NCBI RefSeq assembly: GCF_018691265.1
Contig: NW_024881272.1
Coordinates: 25,533,323-25,597,322, forward strand
Length of the DNA: 64,000 nucleotides
Source: Tyto alba
Lineage: Eukaryota; Chordata; Aves; Strigiformes; Tytonidae
Direction of reading: 5' to 3'
Part shown: positions 24,775 to 38,600 of the stretch, piece after piece
Layout: each line of letters opens with the position of its first letter
How positions within the stretch are numbered: the stretch's first letter is position 1
Notes under the pieces: model-generated
The model's input: the letters and a program-made list of their open reading frames with translations, nothing else
What the model was told of the DNA's origin: nothing
Databases searched by the model: none
Position numbers and translations under genes: made by a program

Positions 24775-27700
24775 CTCCACCCCTCTTCGTGATCAGGACG
24801 TATGGCTTTCCCTGCCACTGCAAGGCCACACACAGCACGGCCACGGGCAGCCCCATAGCTCCCGCCACAGCCACGTCAGGGACACAGACAGTGGGGAGTG
24901 ACTGGAGGGAGTGCAGGTTGAATTCATCCTCAGGACTGGGATGGTGCCAAAATCCAAGCCTGTTTTGCACCTTCTGAACAGACCTGCTGAGGCATTCCAA
25001 GAGCCATACGAAATTAAAGAGGTCCTGCCACGGCAGGGAGCAGCTACATGGAGGCAGAGGGGCTGGGTCAGAGTGGAGGACTTTGTGTGGACCCATCTCT
25101 AGGCAAAGGGGAGCAAGGATGCTTGGCAGAAAAGTCTGCTGAGAAATAGACCACTGTTCCCATGGGGAAACTGAGGCAGGGAAACAAAGGGATGTCCCAA
25201 GTCAAATACTTCCCATAGCAGAGGATACAGACCTGCCTGACTCACAGGTCAGTGTTCACTCTTCCACATTGCACTGGTGTGCACTAAACAACCAAGGCCA
25301 AGTGAAACATTTTTGCAATATTTTTCTTACCTGAATCAATCCAGGTCCAAGGTAAAACTCACCAGTGGAGTTAAGATGAAAGCCAAGATCCTTTTCACAA
25401 GAAGAGTCAGACTGTAGCAGCTGGTCTGGGATTTCATTGTAGCATCCACGACATCTCCTTCATTTTGGACCATCACAGAAAAAAGGCAGTTGGACCAACT
25501 CAGTCCACTCCTGTTCCTGGCAAGACCTGCACCACCTTTGCTTGCAAAAGCAAAACTGCACTGACTTAACTGTCATCACACTCCATCCAACACCTTCAGC
25601 TCTCAAGCAGGCTGGGTTTTGACAGAAATTTTCTATAACCAAAGTGTTTTTCCTCTAAATTGGTAATAATTATTTTTAAGTCAGCTTTGACTCCATTTTG
25701 ATTAAAATAACAAAGAATAAATCCTGACAAAAACATGAACACGAGTTATATCTCATGTTCATGTTTTTGGAATCAAACACTCTGATGTGCTTTTTCAAAA
25801 CAATTTGCAAAATGAGGTATGTTAACTATGTTCCTCTGAAAGAATTTTAAAGACATTTCACAAAACACTGAAATCACAGTGAAATGGGCTGGTCCTCTCT
25901 GAATAAGTTGTTCCAGTTGGCTCAGAGGATTGAATAAATACTTTCTGGGAACTCTTGTTTCTGACTCATTTCAGCCTGGAATATCTATTGGAAGCATGAA
26001 ACTTTCCTCAACTGCAGTCCAACTTCACCAACGCTCACAGAACATAACAGCTGGCAAGAAACTTGTCACTATTTTATCTGCACCTTTCCAACAACCAAGA
26101 ACATCGTTTGAGAGGTGAGGTTCTATAACCCCTTTTTTGTGTTGCTCAGCCAGGACCCTGTTGGCTCTCCCTGAATAAACTGCAATAGGATGGGGAGAGA
26201 AACCTCCCATACCAACCCTCACACCTCTGGCAGCAGGGGCTGCTTTCTCACCTGACCATCACTACATCTCTCCCATTTTTGTGGGTATTGCACTATTTTC
26301 CTTGAGCCTTTCCATAGGCACGTGGGATGTATGGATTCTACTTACAATTTCTCCAGCAAGGTAGAGACAACATCAGCAAAGAAGCTGCAGAGAGCCGTTA
26401 GTTCTTCACTAGAAGTGCAGGAGCATTCCTAATTATTCCATCATGCCTGGTGTCTTGCACAGGTCTGATCCCATCAAGTGACAGCAGAGACTTCAGTGCC
26501 CTGATGGTGAAGGACTGGGATGTTCCCAGATGCTGAATGGCTGGGCACAAAGCTTACAGCAGCAACTTGGGCTTTTCACCCGTCTCATCGTGGGCAAGCA
26601 GGGCAGGGGGAAAGCCAGGTGATTTGGGTGAAAAGTAGGAGAACAGTAACAGAAAAAACCCAAACAAACAAACAAACACAAAAGAGTAGACTGAGACTGT
26701 GCTTGGAGAGATGAGGATTTGTGTAGCTAACAGCTGTTTCAGGATGAAAGATGTACCAACCCTAATTCTTCCATTTTTGTATTTCAAGGGTGAGCTTTGC
26801 TATGTCAAGGTGTTTCATTTCACCTATTATTTAAACATTTGCTTCTAGATACTTCAACTACCTCCGCCCTTGAAACTTGTTTGAAATTAATGTCTGGGAT
26901 CCTGGGGATGCACATGTCTAATGCCCTCTGCCACTTTCTGTTAGACTGGAGAGCTCTGTTTGCTTTGGAAACTGTAAGAGGTCAACTAACCTGTCCTAAC
27001 AACTCATGTTCTGCTGGTATCAGTTCTTCTAGAGAGTTTTATTTGCTCCTGACGTTGTAACTATACAAAGTCTAACCTGCAAACTAAAGAAAAAACCCTC
27101 CAAACTAAAGTAAAACCAAATGAAAAAGCTGGATTGCCTGATAACTCAATCTCTGAACCTTGCTCAGTTACTTATCTTGCTGCAGAATTAAATGTGGGTT
27201 GAGGAGCGCAGATTTAAATTCTTATTAAAATCAAGACGAAGGAGGAAAAATGATCAAAGCAAAGACCGCAGATAGGATATTGTGCTGGAGATGAGAAAAA
27301 CTAGTAGAAACAAAGCCTTTTTGGCCCAAGCAGCATTTCTACTTAATTCTCCGAGATAGACCAAAGCCTGGATTTTGGTCAGTGCCAGGCAGCTGGACAA
27401 GCACTCTGCAAATAAACGGTGCAGGTTTGCAAGGGCTGCACAGCCTGAGCCAACAGCTTATGATGGAGTTGTCACAGAAGGGTTTGAAACACAGTGGCAC
27501 AGTGCTGGTGGGTGTGGAAAGGAGCTGACATCCTCTCTCAAGCCCGGAGGAGGTCTGGAGGAAGAACTCTTATACAAACATAAAGTTATGCCTTACTGAA
27601 GGTCTTTCCCTTTTGAGTTTCAGTGCCTGAGCTCATCAGACTGCTCTCAGCATTGCCCTCTCCACTCTTCCCCCACATTTATGCAGCAATGGCAACTGAC

Positions 27701-27971
27701 ATCATGGACAACCTGTCTTCAGAAGGACCCTGAGTTTTACTCAGGAAGGTGCTTTGCTCTCTGCCAAGCTGAGATACTTACCTGCTTTTTAAACTCCTGA
27801 AAAAGACCCCTATATCTGGTCAAAACCCGTGTCTTGCTTCCTCCACGCCTTGCCCATCTTATTCTGGACATGTCTACACCCCATCCACTTCAGTGCCTGG
27901 AGAGCTTTAGCTGAGCTGCAGACCAGGGCTGAGAGCACCCATGCATTCTGCTTCAGTATCTGCTGGATCCT
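24775..27971 (-). pseudogene. FAAH-like relic (copy B): remnants of exons 15, 10, 9 and 1
   Basis: Four pieces lie in the correct order and strand. Exon 1 relic, 27782-27971: still reads ALVCSSA, LKWMG and VQNKMGKAWR, but the initiator ATG of copy A (ATG ATC CAG) reads AGG ATC CAG, and TAG and TAA stops interrupt its end; the GT donor remains. Exon 9 relic, 26346 to about 26420: SFFADVVSTLLEKL with a good donor. Exon 10 relic, 25363 to about 25462: GDVVDATMKSQTSCYSL then LLVKRILAFILTPL with an intact donor, but the acceptor AG at the homologous place reads AA. Exon 15 relic, about 24775-24871: AVAGAMGLPVAVLCVAL, then a frame change, and the acceptor AG is lost. Exons 2-8 and 11-14 were not found. 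It cannot encode an amidase. The N-terminal remnant is nearest to copy A. Confidence 0.85.
25158..25290. repeat. MIR-like (CORE-SINE) relic
   Basis: GGGGAAACTGAGGCAGGGAA, then GATGTCCCAAGTCA, CAGAGGATACAGACCTG and CTGACTCACAGGTCAGTG follow the familiar order of the MIR core. It is old and diverged and lies inside the copy B relic. The family call is by memory of the consensus. Confidence 0.5.
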
Positions 27972-29672
27972 AGTGAGAATTTCCCTTTGGGTGCTGGGTC
28001 CTGGGACCTAATGCTGTGGGATCCTGAGCTCTAATGACTGGCTGGAGGCAGAAGAAGGGAGAGCAGGAGGAAGGGTGAATCGCTTCCAGAGCCACACATA
28101 AAGAGCAGATGGAATGCAGAGCACAAGCATGCATGGGGAAATGCCTTTCAGAAATAGGACCTTTCATTTCATTCAGCCTTGCAAAGACATGGAGGGATAC
28201 ATGAGTGAAGGATACGGTCCTTTCCTTGCAAAATGAGGTCTGTGCATGCTCAGATCTAGCCAGGAATACTACCTGGGCAGGTTACCTGTTTAATGGCGAG
28301 CTTCCCATCTTCCCTATGAGGGGACAGCTAAAAATCCTTTGCTTCTGGCCTGAGATAGTCCCGCTCATTTGGCAGACTCCCGTCAGGCAGGAGCTCTGTG
28401 GCTGGTGCCACCCAGCAGCAGTCCTGCGGAGGCAGGGCATCTTCTGGGAGCAGGGCTGTGCTGTTGACCTTCTCCCTCCTCTGCTGAACAAAGGATGGTG
28501 AGTCAGGCTGAGGAGCCACTGGTGTGACTGTCACACACTTGCTGTGTGACTCAGACCTGCTTGTGATCCTGTGAGGCTGTTGGGTGACTGCAGCGTCCCT
28601 TGCACAACCCCAGGGAGGCAGATAAGTAACAAGAGCAGTGTCACCCCTTGGCCCTGTGGTTCTCTCTTCCTGTTGGGGAAATACTGCCTCCAGCCCCGGT
28701 GCCCGGAGAGATATACAGGCTTGGAGAGGGCATGGATCATTTCTAATGTTGGTGCCTTGTTTCAGGGCATATTTGCTTATTCAAAGCGTTTTGGTCTCCT
28801 CCATCACTCCCATCTTCCCTTCCAGCCTCTTCCTCTGCCTTAAGAGTGAAGGACAGGTCGAGAAACAGCACACAATTGTCACAGTGAGGTTGGAAGCACC
28901 AAATGCTGCAAATGGCCTAAATGTAGGCACAGAAATGCTTAAACTTGGGTTTCCCTCAAGTGCTTATAGGCAATGAAAAATCCCCAACCTTTTCCCATTG
29001 CTCAACTGGAAGAAACAATGACAAAGAGGAGTGAAGACAGACCAGTCAGCATTTCTCACAGCTTATGCTTAAACAGAGAAAATGAAGCTCACTACTCACC
29101 ACAGAGCCCACTGACATCTTATGGTGTGGAGAGCAAAAGAGTAAATGAGTTCAGGAGGGGCCCAACAACTACATAAAGGAGAACTTTCCTGGTACCTATT
29201 AAAAATGATGGGCTGACTGCAACTCTTTGCTAAAAAGTCTCTTAGCCAATCAGTGGCACAGCTAGAGAGGGAATCCTCCACTTACCAGCTTATAGTCTCC
29301 CACAAACATCTGCTCCTGTCCACTGTTGAAGATAAAATGCAGGGGTAAACAGCTCTTTGGTCTCATATCATGCAACAGATATCGTTACACTACAATTATT
29401 GGACTCCTTTTGTCCAGCATTAACTTTCATTCCTTTCTTTTTTTTTCTTTTTTTTTTTTTTTTTTTTGACTCAGTTTAACAAAGAAGGACAATTTGGACA
29501 GAGATGAGATTTTTGCTGACTATTTTTAAACAGCATTCATTACAAGTTTATTGAAACAGTGGTTCAGAGTCTGCAAGTCGCTATCTACTTTGTTTTGTGC
29601 ATCAGGTAGAAGGTGGCTCAAGTGAAGGGCAGGGAATGAAAAGTCATCATAGTGAAAGCAGGTTCCCAGAAA
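27972..29672. other. Intergenic DNA between relic B and copy C
   Basis: No supported exon. It holds a T-rich tract (29438-29467) and, on the minus strand, an AATAAA at 29547-29552, 121 bp past the copy C stop, which is the likely copy C polyadenylation signal. Confidence 0.6.
29547..29552 (-). terminator. Polyadenylation signal AATAAA of FAAH-like copy C
   Basis: Plus-strand TTTATT (minus AATAAA) 121 bp downstream of the TGA of copy C, the nearest canonical hexamer. Confidence 0.6.
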
Positions 29673-32600
29673 TCACACAATTCTCTTTGTGCCGTGGGCA
29701 AGTGTCTCCACCTCCTTCATGAAGCGAAGGCACATCTCCTCCTGCCATGGCAGAGCCACGCATTGGACGGCCACCGGCAGCCCCACGGCTCCTTCCACAG
29801 CCTGCAAAAATTAAGCATGGTGCTGAGTCAGAGCACCAGAGCACCTGAGGAGGCACAAGAGAGAATGCTGTCTTCTGACATTATAGGAAGAGAAGACAAA
29901 GGAAGACATGCAAGGGGACAGTTGTCGGGCTGACATACACCAGCCTAGCCACACTACATGCAGGGTAGCAATATAGTGTGTGCAAACTGCATTATTAAAC
30001 AAGCTCCCACTCTCATCAGGAGATGTAGACAAGCCTTGGGACAATGTGCCAGTGACGGCACCAGTCATAACCTTCTGCTAAGACTTAAGGTCTTTCCCCA
30101 CTGACCTCTTTCAGCCTCTTATCCCAAGGGTCTCCATAGTGCCCTCGATAATGCTTCAGTTCTTCTTCATCATCTCTTGTGACTGTGGTCACTGGCACCA
30201 CTCCAGCCGGGAAGTTCAAGACATTGTATAAATTGGTATAGGAGGTTGCAGCTGGAAAAGATCATACAGAGCAAAACAGCAAAATTTATTGTGCTGGGCC
30301 AGTAAAGACTTTTGGATGATAATTTGGGTTGCAGAAATTGTAGACTGGGGTTGCTGGACCTGAAGGGACCATGGAAACATGCTGCTTTCACAGGGACTTT
30401 TGATTCAGAGGTTTGAGGGCCACATGACTGCTGATAACAGAGAGACCCATGCCTTCACCCATCAGTCAAATGGAGGTTAGATCTGCTCTGGGAGAGACAG
30501 ATACGAGTATGTGATCTGATTCAGAGTCTGCATCTATGTCTCTCATACCCCAGGGGAAAATCCCAGATATCTTTTCAAGATAATCCAGATGTCCAGTTCT
30601 GTAACACCATCGTAAGGATTTTTGATCTCAAAGGGCCATTGCTAGGGAGATGGAGAAACCTGACTGTTTGCTGGAAGCTATAAAAAAATTGCCTTTTTCT
30701 GAAAGTTACAGGCAATAAACCTTTCTGCTATTTGCAAAGTCTTGGGAAATATAAGACAGCCGCATTCAGAAAAGACCGACCTTGTACTAAGGTCTGCTAC
30801 CCCTCTGAGAAGTCACAGCCACTCTCTGCTGCAAGAGTAGCTCTTGGGCTTTCTACAGGACAGATGACGCAGGGGAAACTCACTTATGAATGACTGGGGC
30901 AGATGTGTCACTAATTGCTGCCCCGTAATAATCCAAACATCTGCAGCTCAGATGAGGTGGAGGCATGAGACGACCCACCCAGAGGAGACCTCTCCTTTCC
31001 TTTCTTCCCCAGAGGGAAGACCAAGCACCACACATTGTTTGGGGAACGTCCAAGAGACCAAACTATCTTGCTCCAGCTCTGCCCACAGACACCACCATGG
31101 ATGCATCCAGAGACACCTCAATGCAGATTACCAAATAGCTTCCCAGCGTAGCCATGGTTAAAGGCTGGCCCCAGTGCAGGACAAAGAATCACATCCAGCC
31201 TTAGCTTCCTCCATTTAGCAATGAATTCAGTGCAGTAATCCTAGAAAGAGAGACAAAGGAGATGACAATATCTGTTGGACAGCAGTGGCAGATCAATGCC
31301 TACAGCATGGGAAAAGGAGGAAAAAATCTTCCTGGATACAATAGAAAAATCAGATAAAATCAGAGCTGTGCTTTGAAAGAGCCAATGGATTTTGTTCTTC
31401 TACCCTTGGGTTTCCTGTCAGAATATCATGTGCTGCCCAGACCCAGACATTAAAGTTATGTGAGCATTTCAGAGTTGATTTCTTTGAGTTTTAACCCAAT
31501 CCTTCCTATGAACAGTTTTGCCTTTGAATTTTATTGAACGGAGATCAACAATAGTTTAAAGAATTATGTCTAGCTGACTAAAAAGTCAAATTTCCTAACA
31601 ACTTTGTTTATTTTAGTAGAAGAATCTAGAAGACATGGATTCAAAACATTTTCACAAAACCTTTCATTCTGCCTCAAGATACAGGTAAGAAAACGGAGCA
31701 GCAAGAGACAGCTAGGCAAGCCCAAGGTCTTCCCGCCACAATGCAGGAGGCACATCTTCCGGCCTGTACTGTAGATTCAAGAGAGATTTAGATTTGTAGT
31801 CTGGTTTACCACAGCTTTGCTGAACATCAGGCAATGAATGAATCCATCCTCAAAGAGCCGTTCCACTTTGTCTTAGTAAATAGACATGATGGGCCACAGT
31901 ATGGCTGCTTCTGCAGCCATCTTCTGGTTATGGGCACACATTTGTCCCATGGTCCAGCCCCTGCTCTGCACAATTCTCTCACTCCAAGTCTTCTGTACAA
32001 GGGCCTTCCACATCTCTCATGAAAGCCCAGCCACGAGACTGTTTTTTCAGCCTGACCTCAATTTCCATCTGCAGTCTGAGATCCTTCCTGCTGAAATTTC
32101 AACGAATGAGATGGGTTTCCAGGAAATACAGTCAGTGTAGCTAACCTGATTTTTTTTTTTTTTTTTCTCTGAGCAAAAAGCTAGTCGCTAGCCAAAAGTT
32201 TTGAATCAGCTCTTGTTTGCAGAAGATGAAAAGAATGTGAATATGGTTTCACTGAAGAAAAACAATTGAAAATATCTCTGATGCCAACAAAACTTTTTAA
32301 GAGTTTTCTTTTTGGTTAGGGTTGTGGTATTTTTGTTGCCTTTTTTTGGTTTTCTTTTTTCTTTTTTTTTTTTTTTTTCCAGAAGAATCATTTTCACCTA
32401 AAAAACCTCCCAAATCCATTTCCTTCCAAACACTCTCATCAGCCCAGTGACCAGGCAGGTTTGCAGGAGCTTTTCCTCTGCCCTGTCACCTGTCAGACCT
32501 GCTGCAAGTGAGGGTGCACGTCCATCGAGTGACCGGCACTGATGGAGGCTGCGTGGTGCAGGCTGGGGGCATGTTTCTTCTCAGGGAGAGTTTGCGAGGG

Positions 32601-35600
32601 TGTCCCAGGGAACACAGATCCTGCCTTGTGGGAGGACACCAAAACAGCTCTGCTTCTTCAGCCTTGCGAAACACCAGCTGAAAGGGGATACAATTGCTCT
32701 CTATAAATAGATCAAGGACGGGGGGAGGCAGTGGAAAATACCAGAGAGGAGGGGCTCAAGGACATGAATAAAAAAAAAGGATAAACTGGAAGTGAATGAA
32801 CAGCACGGGAAATCTGAAAGTTTCCAACCATCAGAGCAGGGGGGAGAGGAGCTGGCCAATAAAAACATGCGCAAGCATGTGGTGGTGCAACTTCCCCCCT
32901 CTCTTGGGCTACTCGGTGCTTAGTCCAATTTTCACCCCCCGGGGCCACATGCCAACCCAAGATCAACTGGGAAAGGCAGTGGACCAGAGAGATTAGGCAC
33001 CCCCTTAGCTCACCTGGTTTCTGCCCCCCTTCCTTATCAATTAAGAACAATAATAACAATCAATACCTCCTGACAGCCCAGTACACCTGTACTTAGGTTA
33101 TGGCCCAAAGGGGGTGATAGCACAACTCCAAAATCTAGCAAGTTCTGGGATTTTGAAAATGGTAGAAAGTACCAGAATATTCCATCATCCAAGTTGGGCT
33201 GAAATGGAAAACCATCTGACAAAAGTCAGTTATCTCAGCCCCTATAAATAGTGACCCTAAGCGAGACCCTTTGAGCATTCCCAGATCACATTGGGTTGTG
33301 ACCAGGCATCTCCCCCGAGCTGGGATGCCTCTCAGGCACAGACTCCTTGAGGTTTCAAAGATCATCTGCCCACAAAGGTGATGAAAGGCCAGGGTGAAGT
33401 CAGACTTATTCCTGAGACACAATTATCACCCATTAAGAAATACTGATGCATTGTGAATATTTGCTCCAAACTCAAGAGGAGAAAAATTTTAACTATAGGC
33501 TAGCCTCTTCCATCCACCTCTTTACCTATCTACGTGCTTAAATACACACATTTTCCTTCAAGAGTGTGGATGTCTGTATATTTTACTGGATATCCAAAAA
33601 TTTCTGCACTCTGTGTGTGTGTGTGCATGCGTTTTGTGTTTACACATATATATATATATATATACTTTGATTTAAAATACCTTTTAGCAAGTGAGTGTGA
33701 ATGTTGATCTTGAATCTGTAATTAAGTCACTATTTTAATAATAACATATTCTACCAAATCACCTTGTTAAACTTTAAATTGATCAATCATTAAATGCTGC
33801 TAAAATTCAACCTTTTGATCTACCTCACACTATTAATAAACCTTAAATTGATACTAAATCATGACTTTGTCAAATATTTTAATCTGTGACAAACCATAAA
33901 ACTGAACTGGTTTTAAAGAGGAACCTGATGGGTTTCTGAGCAGCACTGGACTCAGCTGTCTAGGAGAGTGTATGTTGTCCTATGTTCCTGATCCCAAATG
34001 AGTTCATACAAAATCTGTCTAAGCCAAAGAGTTCACAACCACAATTTTTGACTCCTAAGGTCTCTGCTTGATAGTTCAAGCATGGTCTTGGCTAGTGACA
34101 ATAGCACCTAACGTCTGAAATGAAGGATTTGAACCAAGAGACGGAAAGAAGAAAAAAATGAAGCCTCATTTATAGGGGCTGTTGTGCTATTTCTGCTTAG
34201 AAAATTCAGGGCAAAGGATAATCTTTCCTCCCCATCCTCTGGTAAGTACAGACCTCCAAATGAACATCTACTGCTTTGAGCTCTTATCATTCCTTGCAAA
34301 GCTTGACTTTCAAAGAAAAACCCAGCTGCTTTATTTCCACATGATCCATTTCCAACCCCAAATCCATTGCAGAGCTCAAAGCAATTGCTTAAAAGCTTTA
34401 GGGATCTCTCACTATATTTAGTAAGGAGGAAAAAAAAAAAAAAATCACATTACCGCCACTGCTCCATGCTGATCCCAGAGGTTTTTGGCAGACCTGGAAA
34501 GGTGGCAGAATTAATCAGCTTTGGGACTGAACTGTGGCAACAGAAAACAATTAACAAAACGCACAGACAGCCCATGGTTGTGCAAGCTGCACGGCCCTTC
34601 TGGGAACAAGTTATAGGATCACCCAGCTGATTCCACTGGGTTCACATGTGCTTTCAGGTACACCAAAAGAGCTTACATTAAAAGCAAGCCACCATGTCTA
34701 GGTGCTCTGACATCTAGACAAAGATCATGGCAGTCTTCTAAATTCACTTGCTCCCAGTTTGGCATGTCTCTGTCTCTCTTGGAGGGGCAGGTGCTTCACA
34801 CCACACTGCACCCGCATGCGGAGACCTCTGCATTAACTCGGCACATGATGCTCTGGGTACCAGAATCCACCTGATGGGGAAATTAGCCTGTATCTCTCTG
34901 TGCTGATCTCCATGGAGACATCCTAGCCCTGCCATGACAAGGATACTTGAGCTCTTAAAATAATCTCTGGCTGCACAGCCTTGGATAACACTGTGTTAAG
35001 TCCAAGTGGTGCTGAGGATGCACATTTTTATCTGGCTCAGCTTGTGCTGCACAGCTCCGTGACAGAGCTTTGCACAGTGAGCTGGCATCTGCCTGTGTGA
35101 ACCGGTGGACACATCCATGTGCATCCCCTTTCTCCATATCTACTTCAGTGCGACTTACCCCACTCCACAGAGAGCGCTGAGATCCCGAGCAATTCGTGGG
35201 TACTTTCAGAGGGAAGAGAAAAACTTGGGATTAGTCAACAACAAAGCAGCTGCAATAGCTGGTTACCATGCAATTGCATTTTGGGCACACTTCTTGTCCT
35301 AGTAGAAGTGGCTCTGAAGTACAGGTATGGTTTCCAGTGAAGTAGTTACACTCCCACATTAATTTATACATTTAATCACAACAATCCATGCCAATAAGGC
35401 TCTAGACCACAGTGCTAGCCCAGGAGAGCATCTTCTGGATGTGGGGATGCTGCTTAGGTCCTTGTTAGTAATATCCATTCTCTTGTAGCCCATTGCTTTA
35501 TGAGCTGTATGGCTCATGGGTTCCTGGGAACAGATCATATTTCAACCTCCCATGCAAAACTCCCAGAAAAGGCTGTCAGACCCACTTGATAAGTTCACCC

Positions 35601-38600
35601 TGGGTTTAGGGACTAAGCGTTTATAAGTGTTTTTCACTAGGAAGCCCATCAGGGTTAACACAAAGCAGCAAAGCAGTCCCAGAGGGGAGCAGCCTATCTC
35701 CCTGCACGCAGAAACTTCCCCATCTTCCAGATTTCCTGTAACACAGATGAGAGACATCCACACACTTACTATGGGTTTCAAAAGAATAGCCAAGATCCTT
35801 TTCACCAGAGCAGGAAGCCTGTACGTATTGTACTGGGATTTCAGGTTGGGATCCACGATGTCTCCTTTGCTGGAAGGGCAGAGAATGAATGAGAAGTCAG
35901 GATGAGCCACCTGTGCCAGAGCTACAGCAACAGCAGTGCTGTTTCCAAAGCAGGGTTTGTCTTAGAGGGGAGTTGCTGGAAGACATAATCTCCCTGTTTC
36001 AATCTGAAACACTGAACAAGGGGTGTTCATGTGGGGTTTAGATGCTTATGTGTAAATGCTGACTGCAAAAGTTATAGAGAAATAAGTACTTTACTGCCTA
36101 TGTTGTCAGTGCCATAAAGGCTCTGGAGTGCTTTGCAGCGGTGGGGCCATGTACAACCCTGGGCATGTTTCACCTTGAAGTGAGCGAGCGGTTGTGTGGG
36201 TGTTTGGCCACTAGCCAGGGATAAACCACTGCACCTCTGTAGGAAGTTCTAATACGTGTGATGTTTCCCATGTGTCATGGACTACTTACACACATAAAAC
36301 CAGCTGCCACAGCTCTGCTGACACATGGCATCTTGTCGTCCTACTGCGTTTTCCATATGTGTGAACTAGCTGCTGCTCACGCTAAATTAACCCTTTCAGA
36401 AATTGTTCCTCTGCTGCTCATTTTTCAGTTTGCACCCACAAGAATATAAACACTCTAGATGCAACCACTGGCTATACAGTGCCAAGTTTCATGGCCCACA
36501 CTCAAATGGAGGTTCTACTCACAAGCAGTCCACCAGCTGACCAGCACCATCCGAGAAAATCCCTCTGGTGAACAGCTCGTCTACCACATAGTCAATCTTG
36601 GGTGGCGCAAAAGGAACAAGCTGCAAGAAAACCATCCCTGCTCAAGAGGCAACAAAGATGAATGATTCGTAGACGCTTCTGTGAACCTCCGTGACTCACT
36701 AGTGAGGTGAGTGAGAAGTGGTGGGAAGCTTAGGCCCTCCTTGCTGCTGTAGGACAGCAAGACCCCATTTTCAGAGGGACCTGGGTCAGCAGCATCTGCT
36801 CACTGTTCTTCCCATCTCCAAGGCACTGACATATATTGTGACCTGACACAGGCTCCACTCTTTCACATGTTAGAGAAGAATATTTAGAGACTTCAAAACA
36901 CCAAGTATTTTTAATTAATTTGCATCATTGGAACAGCTTCCATATAGAAATCCCAATTAGTGGAAGCATAGAATAATTTAGGCTAGAAAAGGTCCCTGGG
37001 GCGTCAACTGCTCCAACCCTCTTTCCACTTACCCACCAAGAAATCTGTAAACTGTGTTTAATGGCTGAGGGATCACGGAAACTGTTGTGAGTTTGATATT
37101 TATGGGAACACCAAACATGATGGAAAAAGAGTGCTTTAGAAAAAGGATGACTTGGAGATATCTGAAGGTGATTCTCCTGTCTGCTAGGCCAGGAATATAA
37201 GCAAGATCACTTCAGTTTGGGAAACAAACTGTTGCATTTGCCTTCCTCTTCATGATCCTTGCAGCAGGGAGAGATGGTCTCTGTTTTATGTGTAGCAAAA
37301 GTGGAGATGGGAAGTGATTTGTACAAACTCTGTAAGGAGCAGGATAACAGCTCCAGGCAATCACAGGCTTGAAAACTCACTGTATGCCCTGCATCCTGGA
37401 GGAGCTTTCTTGTCTGCTGGATGGCTCGTTTCATGCTGGGTGAGGGCTGGAAGTACCCATCTCCTTCATAATACCCAATCCGAAGTGGCTTTGAATTGGT
37501 GTAAACCTGTGAGAAAAGGAGCCATCACTTGTACACATGTGACGTACAAGATTGGACCATTCTCAGGGCTCAGGGAGACAGCAACTGAGGTCTCCTGGGT
37601 TGGAGGAATGATGGGAGAAAGAGGGCTGGTGGGAAGCAGTGTTGTCCAGAATATAGGTCCGCAGCAGTGGTCCTTGGTATGGTCTTTCTGACACCTCCTC
37701 CTGCCATGTGAGCATGTCCCAACTTTGGGACAGCAGGTGTGACAGCACCTGTACAGGCCATTTGCCTGGGATGCCTGGCTACGGACAGAGGTCAGGGGGC
37801 TGTTCCTCTAGGCTGAGCCACTGGTCTGTACCGTCTGGGTGTCAGGGACAACTGAAAGATCCTCAGGCCTGAGCCAGAAAGGCAAGATCAGATGGTAGAA
37901 GCAGAGAGCTAATTGCAAAGGGCAATAATTTTCTAGGTCACTGACTGTTAAAACAGGCTCTCTAAAGGTGAGAGGGGTGAATTCTTCTGTAGAAATCAGC
38001 ACCATTAAGGATTGGGCCAGGATGGAGCCAACAAGCTTGTTTTGGACATTGATGGGGAGGGAAGCCAAGGGTGGGGCTGCCAACCCTACTGTGTGGCTGC
38101 TTCTTGTGGTTGCTCATGATGGAAGCCCTCTCTTCAGAAGGACGCTTGCTCCCCTGGGTCCTTCACTATCTTGAGACATGAAACCAGAGAGGAAACTCCC
38201 AAGATCACACTTGCTAGGCAAATGGACTGTCTCTGAGCCTTACCTCCTCATCAAAAGGGAGGGGGGGCACAGTGGGGTCCAGCCGGAACATCTCTTCACA
38301 GAGCAGTGCCTTCATGCAGAGGGCCAGGCTGTCCACATCTCTCGCCATCGGCCCCAGCATCCCCGTCACTGCAAGCACAAACGTCCTATTCACTGCAGGC
38401 AGATGGGCTGGTGCTATCTCAGAGTTACTAGTTGGTGCCCAGCATGGAAGGGTTTCAGTCCGGCCAGGGAAGAGAAATGGGGAATTAATGTATTGGGCAA
38501 GGAGTGGGAAAGGAAGTCCAGCAGGGACAATCTGTAAGTCTCAGAACAGAGGCAACCTACTGAGGCTGGCCTTCTGGGCCAGGCTGCTGCAGTCTCAGGG

